Shown here in pieces: positions 48,206 through 57,194 of a DNA stretch of 64,000 nucleotides (position 1 is its first letter; each line of letters begins with the position of its first letter). The notes beneath the pieces are model-generated. The model made no database searches. It saw nothing but the letters and a program-made list of their open reading frames with translations, and was not told where the DNA came from. Origin of the DNA: Bacillus sp. RO3 (GTDB lineage: Bacteria > Bacillota > Bacilli > Bacillales > Bacillaceae_B). The stretch is from positions 2,501 through 66,500 of the forward strand of contig NZ_JAAXCV010000026.1 of the NCBI RefSeq assembly GCF_012911895.1. The letters are read 5' to 3'. A program made the translations under genes and the position numbers.

Positions 48206-49051
48206 ATGGTTCGCCTCTATACGAAAGAATTAAACATTGGCTACGGTGAACGCCTCATCGTGAAAAATTTAAGCGTCACAATCCCTGATAAAAAAGTGAC
48301 AACCATCATAGGCTCCAACGGATGTGGAAAATCGACTTTACTGAAAGCGATTACCCGTATCATCCCCCATCGCTCCGGTAACGTCCTGTTGGATGGTGAG
48401 AACATTTCTAAAGGGAACACTAAGGAGTTAGCGAAGAAGATGGCGATTCTTCCACAAACCCCCGAGAGTGCCAGTGGACTGACGGTCGGGGAGTTGGTTT
48501 CATATGGCCGTTTCCCCCATCAAAAAGGAATGGGCCGACTATCCCAAAAAGATTTTGACGTCATCAATTGGGCTCTTGAAGTGACAGGGACACTGGAGTT
48601 TAAGTACAGGGAAGTAGATGCCTTATCAGGAGGTCAACGACAACGCGTCTGGATTGCCATGGCCCTCGCCCAGGAAACAGATATCATCTTTCTCGATGAA
48701 CCGACTACCTATTTAGACATGGCTCACCAGCTGGAGGTACTGGAACTTCTGCAAAAGCTGAATAGAGAACAGGAACGTACCATCGTGATGGTCCTTCATG
48801 ATTTGAATCAGGCTGCACGATTTGCCGACTATATCGTTGCTTTAAAAGAAGGAGAAATCGTGAAAGCAGGCGATTGTGAAGAAGTCATCACACATGAGGT
48901 GCTGAAACAAGTGTTTCAAATCGATGCTGAGATAGGGAGAGATCCTCGAACAAACAAGCCAATGTGTTACACATACAATTTACTTAAAGGAGAAGATCAA
49001 CATGAAGAAATGGCTCATCCCGGTTACTCTGCTGTTGGTGCTGCTCGTTAG
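48206..49051 (+). CDS. Iron-siderophore ABC transporter ATPase
   Basis: The 281-residue ATPase has Walker A GSNGCGKST, signature LSGGQRQRVWIAMAL, Walker B IIFLDEPTTYLD and H-loop VLHDLNQAARFADY, the FhuC/FecE/YusV type. Its C terminus overlaps the binding-protein gene by 50 bases, an unusually long overlap. It is the first gene of a four-gene operon. In B. subtilis the comparable ATPase YusV is encoded apart from its permeases. Confidence 0.9.
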   Translation: MVRLYTKELNIGYGERLIVKNLSVTIPDKKVTTIIGSNGCGKSTLLKAITRIIPHRSGNVLLDGENISKGNTKELAKKMAILPQTPESASGLTVGELVSYGRFPHQKGMGRLSQKDFDVINWALEVTGTLEFKYREVDALSGGQRQRVWIAMALAQETDIIFLDEPTTYLDMAHQLEVLELLQKLNREQERTIVMVLHDLNQAARFADYIVALKEGEIVKAGDCEEVITHEVLKQVFQIDAEIGRDPRTNKPMCYTYNLLKGEDQHEEMAHPGYSAVGAAR

Positions 49052-49919
49052 TGCCTGCGGCAACAGCTCTACAAATGAGGAAGGATCGGAAACAACCAAC
49101 TCTTCCGATACCATCACCTATCAATCAGAAAATGGGCCGGTTGAAGTGCCGGCAGATCCACAACGGGTCGTCGTCCTATCTTCATTCGCCGGTAATGTCA
49201 TGGCATTGGATGTGAATGTAGTAGGTGTAGATACCTGGACTAAAATGAATCCACGTTGGGAAACCGAATTAAAAGATGTGGAAGAAGTAAACGACGAAAG
49301 CCTGGAGAAAATCATTGAGCTCGAGCCTGACTTGATCCTCGGTCTATCCAATATTAAAAATGTAGATAAATTAAATGAAATTGCCCCTACTGTTACATAC
49401 ACTTATGGAAAAGTAGACTATTTAACACAGCACATCGAAATTGGTAAACTACTAAATAAAGAAAAAGAAGCGCAAGAATGGGTGAATGACTTCAAGAAGC
49501 GTGCCCAGACTGCAGGGGATGACATTAAAGCGAAAATCGGAGATGATACAACTGTATCCGTTATTGAAAGCTTTAATAAGCAATTATACGTATATGGAAA
49601 CAACTGGGGGCGCGGTACAGAGATCCTTTATCAGGAAATGGACCTGAAGATGCCTGAAAAAGTAAAAGAACAAGCGTTGGAACCTGGCTACTTCGCTCTT
49701 TCAACCGAGGTTATGCCTGAGTATGCCGGAGACTATCTGATCATAAGCAAAGATCCAAAAGCAGATAACTCATTCATGGAAACAGAAACATACAAAAACA
49801 TTCCTGCTGTTAAGAATAATCAGGTATATGAAGTAAACATGATGGAATTCTACTTTAATGATCCGTTAACACTGGATTACCAGTTGGATTTCTTCAAAGA
49901 GAGCTTTCTAGGCAACTAA
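49002..49919 (+). CDS. Iron-siderophore-binding lipoprotein
   Basis: The 305-residue class III binding protein has a lipoprotein signal with lipobox VSAC (Cys19) and a Ser/Asn/Glu-rich linker. The two lobes show QRVVVLSSFAGNVMALDVNVVGVD and LEPDLILGLSNI, as in Fe-siderophore binders (YfiY-like, hydroxamate or citrate-type). AAAGGAGAAGATCAAC precedes the ATG, within the end of the ATPase gene. Confidence 0.9.
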   Translation: MKKWLIPVTLLLVLLVSACGNSSTNEEGSETTNSSDTITYQSENGPVEVPADPQRVVVLSSFAGNVMALDVNVVGVDTWTKMNPRWETELKDVEEVNDESLEKIIELEPDLILGLSNIKNVDKLNEIAPTVTYTYGKVDYLTQHIEIGKLLNKEKEAQEWVNDFKKRAQTAGDDIKAKIGDDTTVSVIESFNKQLYVYGNNWGRGTEILYQEMDLKMPEKVKEQALEPGYFALSTEVMPEYAGDYLIISKDPKADNSFMETETYKNIPAVKNNQVYEVNMMEFYFNDPLTLDYQLDFFKESFLGN

Positions 49920-49924
49920 TTCAC

Positions 49925-49953
49925 AAAGGGAATTCTTACCACAAGAATTCCCT
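49925..49953 (+). terminator. Stem-loop between binding protein and permease genes
   Basis: AAAGGGAATTCTT and AAGAATTCCCTTT pair around ACCAC, then a T-rich tract. Inside an operon this probably attenuates transcription so that the binding protein is made in excess. Confidence 0.7.
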
Positions 49954-49985
49954 TTCTTTCTACTCCACTAAAGAAAAGATGATTG

Positions 49986-50993
49986 ATGATGACAGCTGAA
50001 AATCAGCACATTCCATTTATTTATAAATTAATCGGGTCCACCTTCCTATTCGCTGCGGCTTTTCTTGTATCTGTGGTGTATGGGGCTGCGGATACAACGG
50101 TGAAGGACGTATGGCTCGCATTGACTCCCGCCGGTGAAGGGGATAAAGTAACCCTCCTGAGGGAGATCCGCTTCCCCAGGGAAGTAGCCGCCATGGCTGT
50201 GGGAGCTTCTTTAGCCGTCTCTGGAGCCATCATGCAGGGTATGACACGAAACCCTCTTGCTGACCCGGGGTTACTTGGGTTGACAGCGGGAGCAAACGCC
50301 GCACTTGCTGTATCTCTGGCCTTTTTTCCCACCATCGGCTACTACGGCATTATGATTGCCTGCTTTATGGGTTCTGCCATCGGAGCCCTGTTGGTATTCG
50401 GCATCAGTTCAATGAAACGCGGCGGATTCTCTCCCTTTAGGATTGTATTGGCAGGGGCTGCCGTTTCCGCCTTTTTATTTGCCATTTCGGAAGGAATCGG
50501 GCTCTACTTTAAACTTTCCAAAGACGTGTCCATGTGGACGGCCGGTGGAATGATCGGGACCACGTGGAACCAGCTACAGGTTATCGCACCTCTTATTTTA
50601 ATGGGAATGTTGGTTTCATTATTTTTATCCAGACAGCTGACGATACTGAGTTTAAATGAGGAAGTTGCCCTCGGATTGGGACAACGGACAGTATTTGTGA
50701 AAACCATCCTGTTTATCGTTATTGTTATACTAGCAGGGGCTGCCGTGGCCCTTGTTGGAAATATGGTATTCATCGGCTTGATGATCCCCCATATGGTACG
50801 GGCTGTGGTTGGGACGGATTACCGTTTCATCATTCCCATCTCCACTCTGTTTGGAGCATCCTTCATGCTCCTCGCGGATACGCTCGGCCGAACAATTAAC
50901 GCACCTTACGAAACACCAGTGGCAGCGATCGTCGCGATGATGGGTTTACCTTTCTTCCTGTTTATCGTGCATAAAGGAGGGAAGGGCTTCTGA
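49986..50993 (+). CDS. FecCD-family iron-siderophore permease, first subunit
   Basis: The permease has about ten helices and the FecCD segments LREIRFPREVAAMAVGASLAVSGAIMQG and ADPGLLGLTAGANAALAVSLAF. The start is uncertain: TTG 49983 and ATGs 49986 and 49989 follow one weak AAAAGATG site. Its stop overlaps the next ATG (TGATG). Confidence 0.88.
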   Translation: MMTAENQHIPFIYKLIGSTFLFAAAFLVSVVYGAADTTVKDVWLALTPAGEGDKVTLLREIRFPREVAAMAVGASLAVSGAIMQGMTRNPLADPGLLGLTAGANAALAVSLAFFPTIGYYGIMIACFMGSAIGALLVFGISSMKRGGFSPFRIVLAGAAVSAFLFAISEGIGLYFKLSKDVSMWTAGGMIGTTWNQLQVIAPLILMGMLVSLFLSRQLTILSLNEEVALGLGQRTVFVKTILFIVIVILAGAAVALVGNMVFIGLMIPHMVRAVVGTDYRFIIPISTLFGASFMLLADTLGRTINAPYETPVAAIVAMMGLPFFLFIVHKGGKGF

Positions 50994-52000
50994 TGATACA
51001 CCCAGATTTGATCAAAAAACAACGACTATTTCTATTGGCTCTTCTGATCCTTCTGGCAGCAACAGCATTTATGAGTATTGGACTGGGCTATTCTTCTGTT
51101 TCATATGATCGTCTACTGCCTACTATTTTAGGTGAAGGTTCATTTAAAGAAGAATTCATACTCTTTTCCATCCGTTTACCAAGAATCATCATGACCATTT
51201 TGGCAGGGATGGCTCTTGCCCTTTCAGGTTCCATTCTACAAAGTATCACACGAAATGACTTGGCTGATCCGGGTATCATCGGGATCAATTCAGGGGCCGG
51301 GGCTGCCATTGCCATCTTCTTTTTATTTTTCCCTATCGATGCCGGCTCATTTGCGTATCTGCTGCCTATAGTGGCATTTGCCGGAGCACTGCTTACAGCC
51401 TGCTTGATCTACCTATTTTCGTATAGTAAACGGAATGGGATTCAGCCTGTTAGGTTAGTCTTAGTCGGGGTCGGATTCTCCATGGCACTGTCGGGACTCA
51501 TGATCATTCTCATCTCCAGTGCTGAACGGGCAAAAGTGGATTTCATCGCCATGTGGCTGGCAGGGAATATCTGGGGGTCAGACTGGCCGTTCATCTGGGC
51601 GCTTATCCCCTGGTTGGTCATTCTGATTCCGTTTGCACTCTATAAATCCCAAATGTTGAATCTTTTGGGAGTAAGTGAGCCTGTCTCTGTTGGTGTAGGA
51701 GTTTCCATCAACCGTGAACGTTTTATTATGCTGATGACAGCTGTTGCCTTAGCTGCATCGGCTGTTTCGGTGACAGGTGGGATCGCCTTTATAGGATTAA
51801 TGGCCCCCCATATCGCCAAGGCACTTGTGGGACCCCGTAATCAATTATTCATCCCCATCGCCATCCTGCTGGGCGGGTGGCTATTACTCCTCGCTGACAC
51901 CATCGGCAGGAACATCCTGGAACCTGACGGAATACCAGCGGGAATCATGATCGCTCTAATCGGTGCACCCTACTTTATGTATCTGTTAGTGAAGAAATAA
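50993..52000 (+). CDS. FecCD-family iron-siderophore permease, second subunit
   Basis: The 335-residue permease has the matching motifs FSIRLPRIIMTILAGMALALSGSILQS and LADPGIIGINSGAGAAIAIFF. A GGAGGGAAGGGCTTCTG site in the end of the first permease gene and the 1-base stop/start overlap imply coupled translation and a heterodimeric channel. Confidence 0.88.
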   Translation: MIHPDLIKKQRLFLLALLILLAATAFMSIGLGYSSVSYDRLLPTILGEGSFKEEFILFSIRLPRIIMTILAGMALALSGSILQSITRNDLADPGIIGINSGAGAAIAIFFLFFPIDAGSFAYLLPIVAFAGALLTACLIYLFSYSKRNGIQPVRLVLVGVGFSMALSGLMIILISSAERAKVDFIAMWLAGNIWGSDWPFIWALIPWLVILIPFALYKSQMLNLLGVSEPVSVGVGVSINRERFIMLMTAVALAASAVSVTGGIAFIGLMAPHIAKALVGPRNQLFIPIAILLGGWLLLLADTIGRNILEPDGIPAGIMIALIGAPYFMYLLVKK

Positions 52001-52006
52001 TCGAAA

Positions 52007-52087
52007 GAGGGACGGACCTCTGCATTCTATATTTCTTTAGAAGAATGTGAGTGAAACAAGAATGTGCTGAAGAAGGTCCGTCCCTCC
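52007..52087. repeat. GGGACGGACC repeat, copy 4, with long interior
   Basis: The arms GAGGGACGGACCTC and GAAGGTCCGTCCCTC are the repeat core of copies 1-3, but enclose about 52 bases with a weak inner stem (CATTCT/AGAATG). It follows the last permease gene by seven bases. Confidence 0.82.
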
Positions 52088-52102
52088 TTGAGTACTCTAT
52101 CC

Positions 52103-52136
52103 AAAAAAGGTACCGGCATCATCCGGTACCTTTTTC
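52103..52136 (+). terminator. Terminator of the siderophore importer operon
   Basis: AAAAAGGTACCGG and CCGGTACCTTTTT pair around CATCAT. A further hairpin, CCTGAACG...CGTTCAGG near 52169-52197, may end the hydrolase transcript on the other strand. Confidence 0.88.
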
Positions 52137-52254
52137 TATTAATCTCTTCAATCTTTCGTCAAAGCACCCTGAACGGTTCAGCTGGCGCGTTCAGGCCAAT
52201 GCTTCCTTCATAACGGAATTCCAATCATGCCTAATCTAACATTTCACACCATTT

Positions 52255-53217
52255 TTATAAGTTCATCACTTCTTCAATGAAGTCTTTCACCCGTTTCTTG
52301 TATTCCTCTTCTTCCACTGTAAATCCTTCCGTATGGCCAGCTCCAGGGACGATCCATAATTCTTTTGGAGTGTTGGTTGCCTCATAGAGGCGATAGGCCA
52401 TCTCCGTAGGGACCAGTTCATCCTGATCGCCATGAATGATGAACAGGGGCAGTCGATTCTTCTTCACCTGTTCGAGTGAAGAGGCTTCCCTGAATGTGTA
52501 TCCTGCCCTGACTTTGGTCACAATACTCGTTACCTCCATGATTGGAAATGAAGGTAAGCGATATAGATACTTCAATTGATGTGAAAGCTCCTCTTCCAGG
52601 GATGTATATCCACTGTCTGCAATGATTCCCTTCACTTCTTTCGGGAGATCTTCCCCGCTTGTCATCAACACGGTCGCTGCCCCCATGGAAAAACCGTGCA
52701 GGAATATGGATGCCTGTTCTTTTTCATTGATTAATAGATTGATCCATTCCTTATAGTCCACTCGATCGTCCCATCCGTAGCCGATATAATCCCCTTCACT
52801 TTTCCCATGTCCTCTTGCGTCGGGCTTGAGGATATTGTATCCTTCCTCGTAATAGAACCTTGTGACTTCCGGCATCTGCTCGCTGTTCCCTTTATACCCG
52901 TGAGCCAGAATGACGGACTTCCCATTGGGGTTATCATTTTCAAGATATTGAGCCTTCAGGGTCAAACCGTCTTTTGTCTCAACCTGTACCGTTTCAAAGT
53001 TCCGTTTACTTGTCCAGTCCCTCAATTCTTCCAATCTTTTCTGTTCTTCCTCCAATACGCTCACGGCTTCCACCGCTTCCTCCGTCCCCCCATATAATTC
53101 AATAGACTCATTACTTCTATTAATTGCCACTTCATAAAAGTAATTCCCAGCTACAACAAGACCTGCTCCCAACACAATAAGAATGATCCCCATCATCCAT
53201 ACGATCCTTTTTTTCAT
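52255..53217 (-). CDS. Membrane-anchored alpha/beta hydrolase
   Basis: The 320-residue protein has one N-terminal helix (IVWMMGIILIVLGAGLVVAGNYF) and a hydrolase domain with oxyanion-loop HGYKGN, nucleophile GFSMGAA, Asp in HGDQDELVP and His in GAGHTEGF. It probably faces outward as an esterase or peptidase of the YqkD/BAAT type. ATG at 53217 follows GGAGGAGAAC. Confidence 0.85.
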   Translation of the reverse strand: MKKRIVWMMGIILIVLGAGLVVAGNYFYEVAINRSNESIELYGGTEEAVEAVSVLEEEQKRLEELRDWTSKRNFETVQVETKDGLTLKAQYLENDNPNGKSVILAHGYKGNSEQMPEVTRFYYEEGYNILKPDARGHGKSEGDYIGYGWDDRVDYKEWINLLINEKEQASIFLHGFSMGAATVLMTSGEDLPKEVKGIIADSGYTSLEEELSHQLKYLYRLPSFPIMEVTSIVTKVRAGYTFREASSLEQVKKNRLPLFIIHGDQDELVPTEMAYRLYEATNTPKELWIVPGAGHTEGFTVEEEEYKKRVKDFIEEVMNL

Positions 53218-53341
53218 GACCCGTTCTCCTCCGTACAAGTATTTATTACTATTTTACTTGAATTCTCCTTAAGATTCATAGAGGAATGCATCGTGATGCA
53301 GGTCTTTTCAACCAACCCCCTCCGCCTAAATACCAACGAAA

Positions 53342-53380
53342 GAAGAGCTTATCTTCCACATAACGGAAAACAAGCTCTTC
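53342..53380 (-). terminator. Stem-loop at the end of the sortase operon
   Basis: Minus strand: GAAGAGCTT and AAGCTCTTC pair, with inner TTCC/GGAA, followed only by TTTCG. A weak terminator. Confidence 0.55.
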
Positions 53381-53996
53381 ATGAGTCTTTCTTCTCTTCT
53401 ACCAGCTCCGTGTATACGACCAATCGTTCTACGTAATTCCGAATTTCCCTGTCAAAATAACCAGTGCATGTTATTAAATTCAGCCTCGGTTTCTTACTGG
53501 GACCAAAAATGTTCCTTAATGGCGCATCATCCTTTTGATAAGCGACTTTTTCCATTACGACAAAAGTCAGTCTTTCCCCGTTTTCATCCTGCAAATGGAT
53601 TTCATCACCCGGTTCAAGCTCTTTCAATTCGTAAAAAACCGCCGGCTGCTTCTCGTCATCTACGTGGCCTGCAAGAACAGCGTTCCCTCTTTCTCCAGGT
53701 TGAAAGCCTCGCTCAAACCAAGCCACATCCTTACCGTTGTCGGGAACCTCCATGTTTCCTTCCTTATCTAGTCCGAATTCCTTGATGGGTGCTTCCAGAT
53801 CAAGTTTCGGTATGGAAAGAACTGCGGGAGTTATCCTTCTTTCTTCCACTGGCGGATCAACTGCTGGAGAAACGGGCTTTACAGGCTGTTTAACGTTAGA
53901 TGATTGAACCTCACTCTCTGTAACCACTTGAGGCTCTTCGGCAGCACAAGCTGCCAGAAGAGCCATCAAAGGGATAGATAGTAGAAGCCGTTTCAT
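53379..53996 (-). CDS. Class F-like sortase with a lipoprotein signal
   Basis: Sortases cleave sorting signals and link surface proteins to the cell wall. The 205-residue protein has the catalytic triad: His111 (LAGHVDD), Cys177 (LITCTGY) and Arg191 (ERLVVY). The N terminus is not a plain membrane anchor: it reads MALLAACAAEEP, a lipobox with Cys17, followed by a Pro/Val/Glu linker of about 35 residues. Its ATG overlaps by one base the stop of the DUF4397 gene, which carries an MPETG sorting signal. It lacks the C-terminal helix of classes B/C. Confidence 0.86.
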   Translation of the reverse strand: MKRLLLSIPLMALLAACAAEEPQVVTESEVQSSNVKQPVKPVSPAVDPPVEERRITPAVLSIPKLDLEAPIKEFGLDKEGNMEVPDNGKDVAWFERGFQPGERGNAVLAGHVDDEKQPAVFYELKELEPGDEIHLQDENGERLTFVVMEKVAYQKDDAPLRNIFGPSKKPRLNLITCTGYFDREIRNYVERLVVYTELVEEKKDS

Positions 53997-54787
53997 TATT
54001 TTTGAAGTTTTCTGCGGGTAACAAATAGTAGTGCAGCTCCACCTAATACTGCCGTTGCAAGGACGATTGGAAGAGTAGAAGACGATTCAGTCGCTGCTCC
54101 ACCCATTCCTGTCTCAGGCATGCTTCCAGGCATTAACGTGTAATCTTTCAATACAAGCACTTCTAATTGATCCGCTGTGTTAATGGCAAATACACTGTAT
54201 ACCGTGTTTTCTTCAAGCATGGTTCCAGAAAGATCCAGCACTTGATCTCCTTCAGGCGTTCTGATTTCTAAATCATATGTTCCTGGATCTAATTCCTTGT
54301 AATCCGTGATTGCCTTGAACTCGGCTCCACTGAATAGTGCATCTCCTCCAACAAGGCCTACATCAACGGTAGGTGCATCAGGTGAAAGATGCCCAACCCG
54401 AACCTTTGTCTTTCCTTCTGTTACTTCCATGGAATCCTGTGCCACAACCAATTCAAGGTTTTCTACTGTGTTAGCAGCAGCCACTGTGTAAGCCATTCCT
54501 GCCTCAACCGTTAAATCTTGAGAAATGACAGGGTCTTCACTTCCCATCGTCCCTGCAGCATAAATTTCTACTTTATGATCCCCGGCTGGAAGGTTCATAT
54601 AATCTGTTGCAGCTTTAAATTCTGCACCTTCAACCACTGCATTTCCATCTACATATACATCAACAGCTGGAGCATCAGGAGAAGCATGTACAATTCGTAC
54701 CATGGCATCATTCTCAGCTGCAAATGCACCTCCAGCCAGTGATAACATTACCATTACAGTTGCTAAAATCGAGAAAATCTTTTTCAT
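53996..54787 (-). CDS. DUF4397 surface protein with MPETG sorting signal
   Basis: The 263-residue exported protein has a signal peptide (residues 1-24, cut near AFAAEN), two tandem DUF4397 domains (VRIVHASPDAPAVDVYVDG and VRVGHLSPDAPTVDVGLVG mark their starts, about 30 and 130), then MPETG at about residue 223, a hydrophobic helix and RRKLQK. This is the cell-wall sorting layout, with MPxTG instead of LPxTG. AAGGAG lies eight bases before ATG 54787. The next gene is the sortase, so it is the probable substrate. Confidence 0.88.
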   Translation of the reverse strand: MKKIFSILATVMVMLSLAGGAFAAENDAMVRIVHASPDAPAVDVYVDGNAVVEGAEFKAATDYMNLPAGDHKVEIYAAGTMGSEDPVISQDLTVEAGMAYTVAAANTVENLELVVAQDSMEVTEGKTKVRVGHLSPDAPTVDVGLVGGDALFSGAEFKAITDYKELDPGTYDLEIRTPEGDQVLDLSGTMLEENTVYSVFAINTADQLEVLVLKDYTLMPGSMPETGMGGAATESSSTLPIVLATAVLGGAALLFVTRRKLQK

Positions 54788-54950
54788 TTCTTCCACTCCT
54801 TTTGTGTTTTGTACAAGTTTTGTAGTTTACTTGTACATTAACTGTATAACCTTTTGGAATGGAATTCAACTAATAAACTGTCTCATTAGCACATTCAACT
54901 CTCTAATCGATTTGACTGGGTCTCCCTTTTCAAAAGAAAGGCTGTTATAA

Positions 54951-55015
54951 AGAGATTTCACACCCTAAACCCGTTGCCTAGGACCCGGTTGGCTCCGGAC
55001 CCATTTCGCATCTCG
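54951..55015 (-). other. Unidentified GC-rich structured element upstream of the DUF4397-sortase operon
   Basis: In an AT-rich gap, 54961-55010 is strongly GC-rich. On the minus strand it starts with GAGAT (pairing with ATCTC at the far end), then GGGTCCGGAGCCAACCGGG and TCCTAGGCAACGGGTT. It has two GGGTCC direct repeats and two ways to pair CCGG. It lies about 165-230 bases before the DUF4397 start. It does not look like a protein gene; I could not match it to a riboswitch class from memory. Confidence 0.45.
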
Positions 55016-55106
55016 CAGAAAAATCTTTCCCATTCCAATTGACACATTCCGATTGATGCATATAGAATGTGAACTAATCATTGCCACAAATATACTTTTT
55101 CATATA

Positions 55107-55242
55107 CTCGTATAATATTGGAAATATGGTCCAAAAGTTTCTACCAAACTACCGTAAATGGTTTGACTACGAGAGAGATCAGGGACAGTAGTCTCTGTTC
55201 TTCTCTCTCTATGTCAAACCCCGGGTAGCACCCGGGGTTTTT
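55107..55242 (+). promoter_or_regulatory. Purine riboswitch with antiterminator and terminator
   Basis: Aptamer 55107-55173: P1 CTCGTA/TACGAG, P2 TTGGA/TCCAA with loop AATATGG, P3 CAAAC/GTTTG, and the conserved AGTTTCTACC and CCGTAAATG. The specificity base before P1 (55167) is C, as in guanine sensors. An antiterminator can form between GGTTTGAC (55160-55167) plus GAGAGAGA and their complements at 55201-55220. The terminator AACCCCGGGT-AGC-ACCCGGGGTT with T-run is 55217-55242. Confidence 0.9.
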
Positions 55243-55265
55243 CATTTAGAAAAGGAGAGGTCCCT

Positions 55266-57005
55266 ATGGATACAAACAAAGAGGCATTAAAACAACGAAT
55301 AGCAGCTGCAAATAAAGACATCCCAGCAGACCTGGTCATTAAAAACGGAAAAATAATCGATGTTTTCAATCTTGAAATCATTGAAGCAGATGTAGCGATT
55401 TCAGATGGGATGTTCATTGGAATCGGAAATTATGATGGAAAAAGGGTGGTGGATGCCGAGGGCAGATACATCAGTCCTTCTTTTATCGATGCACATGTTC
55501 ACATTGAATCTTCCATGATTCCACCTTCTGAATTTGCCAAAGTGGTGGTTCCTCATGGAGTCACGGCAGTTATCACAGATCCCCATGAAATAGGTAATGT
55601 GTCTGGTGAAGAAGGAATTGAATTCATGCTCAAAGACTCTGATGACATCCCCTTAGATGTTTTCACTATGCTTCCCTCCAGCGTCCCTGCCACTCCATTC
55701 GAAAACGCTGGCGCCACGCTCTCATCAAACGATTTGAAGCCTTTCTATGCCCACGAGCGGGTCTTGGGGCTGGCAGAAGTGATGGATTACCCTTCCCTAA
55801 GAAAAGGCGATGACTCCATTGTGGCTAAACTACTTGCCACCACAAGTCACAGCATCCATATAGACGGACATCTCGCAGGACTCGACACGAATGCCATCAA
55901 CGTATATAAAGCATCAGGCATCAGGACAGATCATGAATGTACGACGGTACCAGAAGCACTGGAGCGCTTACGAAGAGGGATGTACCTTCTGATTCGCCAA
56001 GGATCCGTTGCCAAGGATTTACCCTCGCTTATCGGGGTTGTAAACGGGAGAAATGCCCGGCGTTGTCTATTCTGTACAGATGATAAGCACTTGGATGACT
56101 TGATCGAAGAAGGAAGTATCGATCACAATATCCGCCTTGCCATAAAAGAAGGAATCGATCCCCTCCTGGCTATTTCCATGGCATCATTGAATGCTGCCGA
56201 ATGTTACGGGTTACACACCAAAGGAGCCATAGCACCCGGATACGATGCTGATTTTCTATTGATGGATGACCTTGAGTCTCTATCTATTTCCCAAGTATTC
56301 AAAGATGGAAAAAAAGTCGCTGAGCATGGTCAGTTTGTCGGTGAATTAAAGGGGAGGACGGAACCAAACCCAACTTTGACATCGACTGTCCAAGTTCCCA
56401 GCCTCCAAAAGGAGAATATACAGATTCTGATAGGCGGTTCAAAGAAAGCACATATCATAGAAATTATTCCCAACCAGCTTCGAACAACTAAACGGATGGA
56501 GCGTGTAAAAGTCGAAAATGGCTACTTCGTTCCTTCTATTCAAGAGGATCAACTGAAAATGGCAGTCGTTGAAAGGCATAAGGGGACAGGAAACATCGGT
56601 CTCGGTATCGTCAGTGGATTTGGACTGAAGGAGGGAGCCATCGCTACCACCGTCGCTCATGACTCCCACAACATTGTCGTGACCGGTACAAATGATGAAG
56701 ATATCCTCTATGCCATCGATGAGCTTCATCAAATGAATGGCGGCCTGGTGATGGTAAGGGATGGAAACGTCCTTGCTTCCCTTTCTTTAACAATTGCAGG
56801 ATTGATGTCGGATAAGGGGTTTGAAGAGGTTGCCTCAGATTTACACAAATTGAAGAAGGCGTTTGTTGAATTAGGCTTCTCAGGGGATTTCAATCCGTTC
56901 CTGACCCTCTCTTTTCTTACGCTACCGGTTATCCCGCAATTAAAGCTGACGGATCTCGGGTTGTTCGATGTAGAAAATGGCCGGCATATTGAGGTTGGGG
57001 TGTAG
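55266..57005 (+). CDS. ade: Adenine deaminase
   Basis: The enzyme converts adenine to hypoxanthine for purine salvage. The 579-residue protein fits the AdeC family: ISPSFIDAHVHIESSMIPPSEFA (metal-binding HxH), VTDPHEIGNV, HIDGHLAG, RTDHECTT, FCTDDKH and a C-terminal domain with GIVSGFGLKEGAIATTVAHDSHNI. GGAGAGG precedes the ATG. The guanine-type purine riboswitch just upstream would cut expression when guanine or hypoxanthine is plentiful, which equals product feedback. Confidence 0.94.
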   Translation: MDTNKEALKQRIAAANKDIPADLVIKNGKIIDVFNLEIIEADVAISDGMFIGIGNYDGKRVVDAEGRYISPSFIDAHVHIESSMIPPSEFAKVVVPHGVTAVITDPHEIGNVSGEEGIEFMLKDSDDIPLDVFTMLPSSVPATPFENAGATLSSNDLKPFYAHERVLGLAEVMDYPSLRKGDDSIVAKLLATTSHSIHIDGHLAGLDTNAINVYKASGIRTDHECTTVPEALERLRRGMYLLIRQGSVAKDLPSLIGVVNGRNARRCLFCTDDKHLDDLIEEGSIDHNIRLAIKEGIDPLLAISMASLNAAECYGLHTKGAIAPGYDADFLLMDDLESLSISQVFKDGKKVAEHGQFVGELKGRTEPNPTLTSTVQVPSLQKENIQILIGGSKKAHIIEIIPNQLRTTKRMERVKVENGYFVPSIQEDQLKMAVVERHKGTGNIGLGIVSGFGLKEGAIATTVAHDSHNIVVTGTNDEDILYAIDELHQMNGGLVMVRDGNVLASLSLTIAGLMSDKGFEEVASDLHKLKKAFVELGFSGDFNPFLTLSFLTLPVIPQLKLTDLGLFDVENGRHIEVGV

Positions 57006-57151
57006 GGATATTGGGGGGTGTCAGTTGAATTTCAGGGGTATTTTGACAGTCAAATTTCAGAAATCGTTCACCTGTTGAAATCACCTACAATATTAACAGG
57101 CATAATACGGAATCATTGTCCCTTATAACTATCCTTCTCTACACCAAATAA

Positions 57152-57189
57152 GAAAAGAGATGCCGATCTTCCCCGGCATCTCTTTTTTT
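57152..57189. terminator. Bidirectional terminator between ade and the flotillin gene
   Basis: AAAGAGATGCCG and CGGCATCTCTTT pair around ATCTTCCC, with A and T runs on either side. Confidence 0.9.
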
Positions 57190-57194
57190 CATGA

